Below are positions 1 to 8,800 of a stretch of 22,663 bases of DNA, one piece after another. Source of the DNA: JAAZBG01 sp964390065 (GTDB taxonomy: Bacteria > Fibrobacterota > Chitinivibrionia > Chitinivibrionales > Chitinispirillaceae); contig CAYMGX010000061.1 of assembly GCA_964390065.1 (NCBI GenBank), forward strand, positions 1 through 22,663, written 5' to 3'. Both the position numbers and the translations under genes were made by a program. Position 1 is the stretch's first letter. Each line of letters opens with the position of its first letter. Under the pieces are notes generated by a model, which saw nothing but the letters and a program-made list of their open reading frames with translations, searched no databases and was not told the origin of the DNA.

Positions 1-4
1 GCTG

Positions 5-100
5 TCTGAACCTTGATTTTAAGGATTACAGGATTACCATGATTAAAAAAATCAAGAAAATCAAGAAAATCAGGGTAATCAGGCAAATCACGGTTCAGAC
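5..100. repeat. Upstream copy of ~90-nt direct repeat with internal dyad symmetry
   Basis: This copy shares nearly all its sequence with 528-615 and carries one extra ~8-nt AATCAAG-type unit. Outer arms CTGAACC (6-12) and GGTTCAG (92-98) are perfect reverse complements. Inside them, blocks TGATTT/AAATCA and GATTAC/GTAATC pair in the same order, separated by mismatched 3-4-nt spacers. A transcript could therefore fold into a long hairpin with evenly spaced internal loops. The copy lies immediately 5' of the GxxExxY gene. Confidence 0.85.
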
Positions 101-104
101 GATT

Positions 105-539
105 ATGAAAGAACAGATAACAATGACAGAAATAAAAGATTGTCAAGGGATCGACAGCGACATTACCGGACGAATAATTGGTTGTGCGATGAAAGTGCAC
201 TCTGCGCTTGGTAATGGTTTTCAGGAAGTTATTTAGCAGCGGGCGTTGGCGATTGAGATGAATTTTGACGGTCTACTATTTGAACGGGAAAAGGAGATGG
301 GTGTCTTTTATCGTGGGGAACAAATAGGAACACGGAGAGCGGATTTCTTTGTTGAAAAAAAAATTATGGTTGAATTGAAAGCGCTTGTAGCTCTTGAAGA
401 TGTTCATCTTGCGCAGGCAATGAACTACCTTGAAGCCTACAAAATGAAAATCGGACTTCTCATTAATTTTGGCGCAAAAAGTTTACAATTCAAGCGCGTA
501 CACAATAATTCTCTTATTAAGAAAGCATCTGAACCTTGA
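105..539 (+). pseudogene. GxxExxY-family protein (PD-(D/E)XK fold), interrupted by in-frame TAG
   Basis: Two reading frames, ending in TAG at 234-236 and resuming directly after it, lie in the same frame. Together they give one GxxExxY-family protein. The N-terminal part reads ITGRIIGCAMKVHSALGNGF then QEVI, the stop, and QRALAIEM. In this family the motif is G-x-x-E-x-x-Y, so the stop replaces the signature Tyr by a single-base change (TAT or TAC to TAG). The C-terminal half keeps a plausible PD-(D/E)XK core: Asp at 342-344 (RADFF) and Glu-Leu-Lys at 372-380 (VELKAL). The start may be ATG 105 or ATG 123; neither has a strong ribosome binding site. The true stop (TGA 537-539) falls inside the downstream repeat, so the last residues are repeat-encoded. 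The cellular role of the family is not settled. TAG is used as an ordinary stop elsewhere here (peroxiredoxin), so a pseudogene is likelier than recoding; a sequencing error is also possible. Confidence 0.8.
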
Positions 540-615
540 TTTTAAGGATTACAGGATTACCATGATTAAAAGAAATCAAGAAAATCAGGGTAATCAGGCA
601 AATCACGGTTCAGAC
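528..615. repeat. Downstream copy of ~90-nt direct repeat with internal dyad symmetry
   Basis: This is the second copy of the element at 5-100, with arms CTGAACC (529-535) and GGTTCAG (607-613). It overlaps the 3' end and stop codon of the GxxExxY gene and ends about 17 nt before the stop of the convergent pectate lyase. Its sequence (GGATTACAGGATTACC and its mirrored half) is low in complexity but clearly ordered, so a folded RNA or a mobile REP-like element are both possible. Confidence 0.85.
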
Positions 616-631
616 AATGTATACCCAAAAA

Positions 632-1957
632 TCACTTCTTTACAAACGTACCCATCGTAACATGACCATTATCCATCATCTTTACAAAATAAACACCGGG
701 ATTAATAGTCCTTACATTTGATGCTGCATTATGTGTTTTGAATGTAGTATATACCTTCTGACCGCTCATTGTGAAAAATGTTGCGCTTGCATTATTTGAA
801 CATGATATCGGAAAATTGACATTGAGGTCATTATCAATAACAACAGGTGCTGTATTTTTTTCAGCACTAACCGGTGCGATAACGTCGCTTGTTCCACAGC
901 TTGACGAGACAATACCTGAGGGTGTTACCTGAAGCGTTGCACCTGCACCACATGTTGCATTCGTTACCATGCTGACAACATTTGCTACCGGTGTGGGACT
1001 CCAGGTATAGGTTGGTGCAGCAACTTTTGAACCGATGTCTTTAACTGCATTTGTGCAGTTTGAAAAGGTAACATTGTTATTACCGGTTTTCTCCAGATTG
1101 ACAACTTCACCGGGACCTGCAAATACTCCATTGGCAACATAAACAAATGTTCCATTATTTCCCGGAGAGAGGTGAATGTATTTACTTGCAACATTACTGT
1201 TCCAGTAACAGTTCAGAAAGTCAAGTTTTGCATTTCGTGCCCGGGCCATTCTGTCAACACACCCATTAGTCCACCAGCAGTTGATCCAGGTAATATTATA
1301 CAAGCCATCAGTTGTTGGTGATGTATCTGAACCCCCGACAAGATTTGAGAATCGATGATCATTCGAACCACCCGATCCACCTGCTTTTGGTGCCTTTAAA
1401 TAGGTGAATTTACACCATGATACTGTTATATTATCCGCTGTATTGGTGTTATCAAAGTTGCCATCCATTCCATCCTGAAATTCGCAATGATCAACCCATA
1501 GTTTTGTACACCCTTTATTGGTAAAAAGATCCCAGCCATCCTCATCGTAGGCACCGGGTCCGACAAAGGTTATATTTCTGATAATGATATTTGTAGAACC
1601 GGAATTTTCTTTAATACTCAGAATTCCGGAACCGCTTGCAGTCTGATTAAGATTAATTAGCTTTGCACCCGGCAGACCGATAATCGACTTGTTTTTTCCA
1701 GTGAACTGAATACGTTCTGTGCTTATGGAACCGGAAACCAGAATTACCGATGCGCTTGCGCTTAGCGCCGCAGCAAGTTCTGATGCTGTTTTTACGGTAA
1801 CAGTATTTGATGCCGTTGGTGTACCGCCACCGGTAACCCCCGCTGCATATCCGACTGCTTCCGGTAAATAATATGGTGTTTGTGCCTGTACGCCCAAACC
1901 GGCAAGCATAATTGCAAGCCCTGAAACCACAACGCTCTTCCATATGTTTTTCAACAT
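632..1957 (-). CDS. Secreted pectate lyase (PL1-like) with T9SS-type C-terminal tail
   Basis: This 441-residue protein probably cleaves polygalacturonate by Ca2+-dependent beta-elimination outside the cell. Residues 1-25 form a signal peptide ending VQA before QTPYY. The centre has beta-helix repeats and the PL1 landmark KLWVDHCEF (VDH at 155-157), then an acidic DGMDGNFDN stretch (162-170) suited to Ca2+ binding. An Arg-rich segment RMARAR (236-241) sits where PL1 enzymes carry the catalytic arginine. Residues ~380-441 (SGQKVY to NPGVYFVKMMDN) resemble a type IX secretion sorting domain. The start is ATG 1957, preceded by a GGGAG ribosome binding site; a longer upstream frame would put 39 residues before the signal peptide and was rejected. 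The next minus-strand gene is the rhamnogalacturonan lyase, on the far side of the methyltransferase. The lyase call is firm; exact substrate and PL subfamily are inferred. Confidence 0.88.
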   Translation of the reverse strand: MLKNIWKSVVVSGLAIMLAGLGVQAQTPYYLPEAVGYAAGVTGGGTPTASNTVTVKTASELAAALSASASVILVSGSISTERIQFTGKNKSIIGLPGAKLINLNQTASGSGILSIKENSGSTNIIIRNITFVGPGAYDEDGWDLFTNKGCTKLWVDHCEFQDGMDGNFDNTNTADNITVSWCKFTYLKAPKAGGSGGSNDHRFSNLVGGSDTSPTTDGLYNITWINCWWTNGCVDRMARARNAKLDFLNCYWNSNVASKYIHLSPGNNGTFVYVANGVFAGPGEVVNLEKTGNNNVTFSNCTNAVKDIGSKVAAPTYTWSPTPVANVVSMVTNATCGAGATLQVTPSGIVSSSCGTSDVIAPVSAEKNTAPVVIDNDLNVNFPISCSNNASATFFTMSGQKVYTTFKTHNAASNVRTINPGVYFVKMMDNGHVTMGTFVKK

Positions 1958-2552
1958 GTTTTCTCCCTCTCGTGAAAAACCTAACCTATTACGACAACAT
2001 TCTTGGATACTCTCCAATATCCTGCCTGATATGTTTATGAAATATGATATAAATATTAGAACACTTACATACATGATTCTTTATCTGCTCATACTTTCAA
2101 TTCTTTGTAATATAAGAAATATGCCGGTATTATGCACGTATATTTAATGGTAACTAACATGCTTTTTCAAAGATGATATCCATTTTAATTGAATTGTAAA
2201 AAAATACTATAAAAAATACACATAAAAATAGAACAAAAATGAAAAAATTGACACAGGATTACCCATGAGTTGAATCCGATACTGAATTATGGTGTTCTGT
2301 GCAGGTTTTATCAATTTGTTTTAAAACGTTAGGAAACCGATGCACATTTTTTACAGGTAATAAAAACAGATTGCACAAATGATCTCATAAACATATTTTT
2401 TGAAGGTATAGTATCTGTTTCACATAAATTGCAAAAATGTGAGGTACTGCTATCTTGACAAAAGTAATTCGGGAACAACAAGCCATTATCGAAAAGTGAA
2501 ATAAAGAGATAGTAGAATTGAAGTCGCTAATTAACCAGGTATTACAGAGGTA
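1958..2552. other. AT-rich intergenic region between divergent pectate lyase and methyltransferase genes
   Basis: About 600 bases hold no full gene. The pectate lyase promoter should lie at the left end, but no convincing -10/-35 pair was seen. The right end contains a broken coiled-coil reading frame (listed separately). The rest is AT-rich with short A and T runs and no clear repeat or hairpin. Confidence 0.6.
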
Positions 2553-2553
2553 A
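2455..2553 (+). pseudogene. Remnant coiled-coil reading frame, interrupted by TGA
   Basis: The frame from TTG 2455 gives TKVIREQQAIIEK, then TGA at 2497-2499, then NKEIVELKSLINQVLQR and TAA at 2551-2553. The two pieces join into one heptad-like amphipathic helix. Its style resembles the terminal coiled coil of tail-fibre or S74-peptidase-type chaperone domains, or a transposase leader. An in-frame stop lies directly upstream (2440-2442), so only a fragment remains. The final TAA overlaps the first ATG of the methyltransferase. Family assignment is uncertain, and the frame could be chance. Confidence 0.35.
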
Positions 2554-3323
2554 TGATGAACTATTCAGAATTCTTCGGCATATGCAGGTCATTATCTTCA
2601 AAGATAAAATCACAGGATTATGATTATTTATTAGACTCAAATGTCAGATATTATGAAACGTTTAAAATTATCTCATCGTATATTAACAAAGGAGCAAAAA
2701 TACTTTCCATTGGCGCTGGATGTGCTTATATAGAGGCTATTTTAGCAAGTAAATTCGATTGTACAGTTACTGTAGTTGATTTTTCGAAAACTATTGAGTT
2801 GAATTTTGACTATTATAAATCTCTTAATATTAAAAGTTATGGAGTTGACATTACCAATTTAGACCTATCAGGTTTTGGCAATGATTTTGATTTTGTAATA
2901 TGTCTTGAAGTAATTGAACATTTGAATATTCCTTTTACAAAATTACTGGAAAAAGTAACTGCAACGGTTATACATAAAGGAAAAATAATTGTTTCTACAC
3001 CTAACCTTGGCTCGCTCTGGCACTTACGTAATCTTATTTTAATGAGACCAATTCTTGCCAATACCGAACTCACTTTTTCACAGAGTTGTTATGAAAACGA
3101 AGGAATACATCGACGCGAGTATATGCCATCTGAAATTGATGTTTCATTCCGTAAATGTGGTTATAAAACATTGTTGACAAAATTTGTAATGAATAGGAAG
3201 CTGAAAACTAAATTAGATTTCATTCAATTTCCTTTTTATTTAGTAAAAAGGTTACGACCAACTTTTATTATGGTTGCCGAAAAACAATCCAGCGTTAATC
3301 AATCACAGATGACGACTCATTAA
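2553..3323 (+). CDS. Class I SAM-dependent methyltransferase
   Basis: This 256-residue protein has a Rossmann-type methyltransferase fold and should transfer a methyl group from S-adenosylmethionine. Motif I is KILSIGAGCAYIE (49-61, an E/DxGxGxG-like loop). The acidic residue binding the ribose is probably D76 in TVTVVDFS. The motif FDFVICLEVIEHL (112-124) is typical of the UbiG/Methyltransf_11/23 type. The C-terminal third is lysine- and aromatic-rich and may bind the acceptor, which cannot be named. Two ATGs are adjacent (2553, 2556); AGAGG at 2546-2550 fits the second better. The gene stands alone, faces opposite to both lyases and is visibly more AT-rich than they are. It may have arrived by transfer. 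Polysaccharide or natural-product methylation are only guesses. Confidence 0.75.
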   Translation: MMNYSEFFGICRSLSSKIKSQDYDYLLDSNVRYYETFKIISSYINKGAKILSIGAGCAYIEAILASKFDCTVTVVDFSKTIELNFDYYKSLNIKSYGVDITNLDLSGFGNDFDFVICLEVIEHLNIPFTKLLEKVTATVIHKGKIIVSTPNLGSLWHLRNLILMRPILANTELTFSQSCYENEGIHRREYMPSEIDVSFRKCGYKTLLTKFVMNRKLKTKLDFIQFPFYLVKRLRPTFIMVAEKQSSVNQSQMTTH

Positions 3324-3397
3324 GAGATTTTACGGGTACGTGGCATCGAGAAACGCAGACTTACCATTCCGGATATTCTCTGTGAGGTTGGTTTCAA

Positions 3398-3425
3398 GTT
3401 GGAGTTCAGAATGTTGAACTCCAAC
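3398..3425. terminator. Hairpin between convergent methyltransferase and rhamnogalacturonan lyase genes
   Basis: Perfect 11-bp arms GTTGGAGTTCA and TGAACTCCAAC surround a 6-nt loop. The hairpin lies ~75 nt after the methyltransferase stop and 10 nt after the lyase stop, so it could serve both genes. Neither strand shows a good U-tract, so termination is inferred from position and stem strength. Confidence 0.55.
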
Positions 3426-3434
3426 GGTTGATTG

Positions 3435-5633
3435 TCAGTAAATTTTTACCATCGCTGTTTTTTGTGCAGTTCCTGCTTTTAATGTCAGCAGATACATCCC
3501 AGGAGAGACGCTTGTGAACGATGATTTAAGAGAATGGGTTCCTGCCTTGACACTATGCTGCTCCAGAGAGAAAATGATCCTGCCCTTCAAATCATAAAGA
3601 AATCCGGAAATCTCAGTCTCCCTGTTTACTGTATAGTCAAGTGATTTTAGATGTATAACATCGTTTTTATCTATTGTCTTTCCATCTCTGAACGTAACAA
3701 CAGGTGTTGTGCCAATAGGTTGAATATCAGGAGCCGGCGGATCTGCCATACTATCACCAAGGTAAAAGTCCGGGTAGGGGGTTGGAAGATAATATTTAAG
3801 GTTGATACAAAGGCGATATGCCGGATTATGCATTAGCGTATAGATGCGTCGGACGGCTGGTATTGATGTCGAAAAGATGCGTAATTCTGTACGATCTGAA
3901 TTTTCACAGACAATCTCTTCACGCCAGTCTCCCATAATGTCACCATAAAGCGCAGGGCGTCCCGCATAACTGGTTCTTGTTGAGTATGAGCCACCTTCAT
4001 TGTAGAGACTTAATAAGCGATCAGATTTGCTTGTTGTGATATTCCATTTGTTAATAATAGGATTATTCCCGTTTCCATCTGCTGCATCAAGAAACTCCCG
4101 CAGCAGATCGCCATCCCACCAGATTGACAATGCGGGTTTTGGTATTGCAGGCGCAATTGAATCACCTTTACAATTTAATACTCCGCCTGATGCATAGGAG
4201 AAATATTCCATTCCTTTATAACGCGGATCAATATCTGCAACATCACCGCGACCCACATCTGTTGATGTACCCATGATTGTCTTGATACGACTTCCTGTTT
4301 TTGCATCATAGACAGCAGCTAATGGAACAATTTCAGTAGATTTCGCGTGTTGCTGAATAACAAATGCTTCAAGACCGGGGCGTGATGGATCAAAATCACC
4401 TATACCAAACCTGTCTCCGTGACCCAGATCTGCCGGTGCATAATATAACGGGGTTCCATTGTCATCCATTACGTTCACGCCCCAGGAAACCTCATCTTTA
4501 CCGTCACCGTCGAGATCCACAATTCGAATATTATGAAAGTCCGCCCAGTGCTGATTATTGGTGTAGGTTCTGCCCTTTGATGACCATGTCCATTTTTTTG
4601 TAAATTTACCGGCACTATAATCCCATGCGACAATATCCATGAGTGTACCTTCACCGCGGGAGGTGATAATACTTGGATGAATTCCATCAAAATATGCTAC
4701 CCCAACAAAATTGAAACTCATACGATGTCCGTAGTTGTCCCCCCAGAGTGCGGTCCAGTTACTTTTGGGACCCCGCGGAATATAATCTGCTCTTGCAAGT
4801 TCATTTCCACTCATACCGTCAAGCATCGATATAAACTCCGGACAATTATCAGCAAGCAGCATATATCCACCGGATGTTGTTGGTGGAAACGTTCTGTAAT
4901 CTGTCACGCCATCACCATTCGCATCACCAATGCTTTTACCGTCTGCAAATGTGGTTCCTTCACCGGATGCGGTAAATACCTCCGCTTTGCCATCACAGTC
5001 AAAATCATAGACAAGGACAAATGGGTTTGCGGTGTAATTCCCCCGATCCATGTTTGGTCCAAGGTCAACGCACCATTTGTATGTTCCATTATTAAGATAC
5101 GCTTCAAGAACGATGTGTTTTGTTGAATCATCGGGAAAACGCTTGACAATATAGTCGTACTCCCCGTCGCCATCAAGGTCACCGACATATGCATGAAGCG
5201 TTGTATATCCCGAACGAGGATTCAATGGAAGTGACAGGTAACTTTTCGTTGCAGCGTTTGCTGGAAGTGTGAATGATGTACTTGCAGTTTGCTCAACGTT
5301 GCCGATTACAGGCTTTACAAACCATGCATTGGATTTTGTGATATCAACGTCTTTGTCAGAATAGTCGGTAGTTGCTGTAATTGGCGAATCGTTTAGTTTG
5401 ACTGCGTCAGCACCGCCGGTTGACCGGTAAATATTGAATGCTATATCCGATGGATCATTGCCCAGAAGGCGCCAGCTTATGTAAACGTTGCCGCTACCCT
5501 TATTGATTGCAACAATACCACGCCCGAGATTCTCTACCAGACGAGCGGCTGGAAGGGTACTTGCAAGTATAAAAATCAGATAAAAACAGTGCAGTAATCG
5601 CATTCTAACAGTTAAAAAAAGATGGTTGTTCAT
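3435..5633 (-). CDS. Secreted rhamnogalacturonan lyase (PL11) with T9SS-type tail
   Basis: This 732-residue exported enzyme should cut the rhamnose-galacturonate backbone of rhamnogalacturonan I by beta-elimination. Residues 1-30 act as a signal peptide (hydrophobic run ending LASTLPAA). The family-11 opening follows at once: ENLGRGIVAINKGSGNVYIS and then WRLLGNDP, as in Bacillus YesW/YesX-type lyases. Several Asp-rich Ca2+-binding loops of the beta-propeller are visible: DLDGDGEYDY, DFDCDGKAE, DANGDGVTDY and DLDGDGKDE. Residues ~655-732 (GFLYDLKGRIIFSL to SPGMYLLTLKAG) form a T9SS-like sorting domain, like that of the pectate lyase. ATG 5633 is supported by GGGAG six bases upstream. With the pectate lyase it would give extracellular attack on both smooth and hairy regions of pectin. 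The family call is firm; endo versus exo action is unknown. Confidence 0.92.
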   Translation of the reverse strand: MNNHLFLTVRMRLLHCFYLIFILASTLPAARLVENLGRGIVAINKGSGNVYISWRLLGNDPSDIAFNIYRSTGGADAVKLNDSPITATTDYSDKDVDITKSNAWFVKPVIGNVEQTASTSFTLPANAATKSYLSLPLNPRSGYTTLHAYVGDLDGDGEYDYIVKRFPDDSTKHIVLEAYLNNGTYKWCVDLGPNMDRGNYTANPFVLVYDFDCDGKAEVFTASGEGTTFADGKSIGDANGDGVTDYRTFPPTTSGGYMLLADNCPEFISMLDGMSGNELARADYIPRGPKSNWTALWGDNYGHRMSFNFVGVAYFDGIHPSIITSRGEGTLMDIVAWDYSAGKFTKKWTWSSKGRTYTNNQHWADFHNIRIVDLDGDGKDEVSWGVNVMDDNGTPLYYAPADLGHGDRFGIGDFDPSRPGLEAFVIQQHAKSTEIVPLAAVYDAKTGSRIKTIMGTSTDVGRGDVADIDPRYKGMEYFSYASGGVLNCKGDSIAPAIPKPALSIWWDGDLLREFLDAADGNGNNPIINKWNITTSKSDRLLSLYNEGGSYSTRTSYAGRPALYGDIMGDWREEIVCENSDRTELRIFSTSIPAVRRIYTLMHNPAYRLCINLKYYLPTPYPDFYLGDSMADPPAPDIQPIGTTPVVTFRDGKTIDKNDVIHLKSLDYTVNRETEISGFLYDLKGRIIFSLEQHSVKAGTHSLKSSFTSVSPGMYLLTLKAGTAQKTAMVKIY

Positions 5634-5842
5634 AACAACTCCCTTACACGTGAACGGATCTAATAGTATTGCAGTGAAACTAATTCGGGTGTCTCATAAT
5701 ACGCAAGAAAGATTATTTGCTTTTTAAAAATAATAATAACCTGAAATACATAAAATATTCCATAGCTAAATGAATGTAATTTATAGCAGAATGAATGATA
5801 TAACGAAACCTGGATTGGTTGCAACTGCTACAGTGTTAAGGT

Positions 5843-5872
5843 ACCAAAATAAAAAGCCGGGAAATTTGGCTT
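5843..5872 (-). terminator. Possible intrinsic terminator of the activase gene
   Basis: Read on the minus strand, AAGCC, a 9-nt loop and GGCTT are followed by TTTATTTT. This lies 12-40 bases past the stop of the 1432-residue activase. The stem is only 5 bp, so support is moderate. Confidence 0.4.
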
Positions 5873-5884
5873 ATAGTAAACATC

Positions 5885-8800
5885 TTACTTTCCGTTTACC
5901 ATTACGGGCTGACGTTTCTTTTGGAATCTGTCAACCTGTAAGCAGAACGCTTCAATACGGGCTTCAAGTATCTGCGGGAATGGATTACCATCAGACTCGA
6001 TCGGAAGAAATGGAAGGCCTCCCTTTATTTTTGACACATGTTCGCTATGTGCAGCTCCGACCTTATGAGCGGTATCCATGTTTGCTTCTGCAGTCATGAC
6101 TGCCTCAATAATGCGACTTGGCATACAGGCAAATGGCCCTATTGATATTGCACCGTGAATCGAATGGAAAATATCCTTAAAAAAGGCACCTGCCACAAGT
6201 ATCGCCTCACCGGTAAACCTGATATTAAAGAAGTTGCTGCCATAATCCATCGTTTTATGAACATTCACCGGTTCGTATATATAAAGACCTGATCGTGCAA
6301 GTGCACGCTTTATCGTCTTTTCGTAAATTGACTGAAGAAATGTTTTGGCTTTGAATTCAAGATAGCCGTTCAGATTGAACTGTGCATCATAGATCCCTTT
6401 TTTAACATTGTAATCACAGTAGTTTAGCCATTCCAGAAGGGGCGCACGCCGTACGACTATATCATTGTTTGCAAGCCGTTCGATGAGATCCTGGCAGGAG
6501 AAATAATCACGGCGAACGAAAATTTCTCCAAGAAGCGATACTGTTTTTGCCTGTGTAAGCGGATATTTTAAAGCGATTGTTGATAGTTCTTTGGCGGTAT
6601 TGTCAAGTACCCTGCTCAGGTTTCTTGTTTTATGATCTGCAAAATTACTGACAAGGTTCTGCCAGACAAGCTCAAATGTGTTCATCGCTTTATCATAATC
6701 CTTTGCAACAACCCTGATATTATTACGTATATCCTCCATGCAGTCGGAAATGATTACGGACTTAAGCGTATTGATTACTTCACCAATTTGTAATCCGGCA
6801 TACCCATTCTCATTTGTCATGGTAAGGAGCGCTGTGTCGGAGATCTGATTTTTCTGGATTAACTTGTTAAGAAAAACACTGTATTGTGTAAACCGGCAGT
6901 TTCCGCCGCATGTCGGCATGAAATAGGCAAGCTTCTCGTTTTTCTCTGTTCGTTCATTCATGTATTTAAGAAGACCACCGGTGGTAAGGATAAGTGGCAG
7001 GCACTCTTTACAGGTGGTATGTGCACGGCCGATACGGAGTGCTTCACGGTCGTAGACCGGGAGCGCTGATGCATTTATGCCACTTCCACGAAAAGACGCT
7101 GCGAGGAGTTCGCTTGTCAGTTTGCCCATTGATGGAATCAGGACATGTACCGAGGGATCTTTTAAATCAGTATGGGTACCATCAGAGCTGATAAACCGGG
7201 GTTTGTTGTTTTCAATAACTATCTCTGATTGTTTGAAATCAACTGCCGTTGTTTCCGGTTTGACCATTTTTCTGAATCGGTCAACAATGTCAAGGAATGC
7301 TTCAATGCGTGTATTGATACCGGCATCAGCAGTGTGACTGTCAAGTTCCAGGGTCAGTGATGGCTTGATGTTCATGTAATCGCGGAAATAGGTTAACAAA
7401 AAGGAATCGGGACCGCAACTGAAATTGGTGATCCAGACACCGAAAAGCTGAGGATGTCGTGCAACAAACTTTGATGCTTTCATGAGATTCTGACCGATGG
7501 CCCAGTTAATTTCATATTCGCATTCCTCCTGCTGATAGGGGAGGATACTCCATGGAATAAGGATAACACCACGTGATGCAAACTTTTCGGGAATGCCCAT
7601 ATTTGCTTCAGCAGCAAATGCATTATAATAGCGGCCAAAAACCACAATACCGATTGCTTCGGGATTACTTTCAAGCTTTTTAAGTGCATCAATACCTTTT
7701 TGCCGAATCTCCTGCTGTACATCCTTAAAAACCTTGACTGCCGCATGGCAGGCTGCTCTGGCGTTGTTCTCTGATACACCGAGTGCTGCGCCGATCGATA
7801 TAAATTCTGCTTCCTGAGTTTCATATCCCTGTGAAAAGTCAAGAATTGGACTGAGCACTTTTATTGATGGATCGATATCCTTAAAGGCGCTTTTAAGGTA
7901 ATAAGGCTCACTTTGCAGAAGCAGGCAGGTACACTGATGTTCCCGTCGGCGTGTTCTTGCGTTGTCAACGTATAGTTCAATAACCGATGGAATAAAAATA
8001 ATGTCAGGCTTTTTACTGATAAGATTGGCAAATGCACCATGAGAGATCTCGCCGGGGTAGCAGAATGCACTACGTTTACGCTTGATACCATTCGGGTCGA
8101 CTGAATCGCTAAGAATTATTTTAGCACCGAGTTCATGAAAGAATTTTTCATAAAGCGGGAAGAGCATATTAGTAAGAAATGCCCGGTTGATCCCAACCGA
8201 TGGTCCTTTATTTTCAGGATGCGGGTGTTTTGATGCTTCTCTGAAAATAAGATCCTGATGAACCTTTACAAGATCGTAATCTTTTGCATTATGCTCCACA
8301 TGATGAATCAGGTTGTAATATTTGTTACAGGCTCCGCCAAACGGATACTTTTTACCCTCAATAACAATCATTGCAATTTCGCAACCACGATCACAATGTT
8401 CTGTACCGCCATGACAGATAAATGATTTACCGTATGAGACATCGCGGGATGCAAGTGAGGCCGGATCAAAACTCTGCTTATTAGTAAGGCCATTCTGAAT
8501 ACGGTTCTTTACCTCAAGGGCAACTCCAAATGCACCCATCAAACCGGGTTCTGGCGGGACTATTATCTGATGATGAATCAGATTGGCCATTGCAAGTGGT
8601 ACTGCACGGTTGTAGCAAACACCACCCTGCATAAGTATCTTTTTCCCTACAGGACGGCGTCCCTTTACACGATTGACATAATTCATACAGATAGAGTATA
8701 CAAGTCCGGCAACGATGTCCTCGCGCTCAACGCCCTCATGTGATGCAGTCTTGATATCAGAACTGATAAACGCAGCACACTGATCGTTAAAGTTAGGCGG

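Noticed and set aside
469..660. 63-residue frame across the downstream repeat
   Set aside because: It is mostly a translation of the repeat and overlaps both neighbours; the Asn/Gln-rich pattern is due to the repeat.
1957..2074. Upstream extension of the pectate lyase start
   Set aside because: It would put 39 residues before a clear signal peptide, whereas ATG 1957 has its own ribosome binding site.
2248..2253. TTGACA as a -35 element
   Set aside because: No TATAAT-like hexamer lies 16-18 bases downstream.
4677..5126. 149-residue plus-strand frame
   Set aside because: It lies antisense inside the PL11 lyase, with no recognisable domain or ribosome binding site.
5770..6099. 109-residue plus-strand frame downstream of the activase gene
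   Set aside because: Most of it is antisense to the conserved activase C-terminus; there is no family resemblance.
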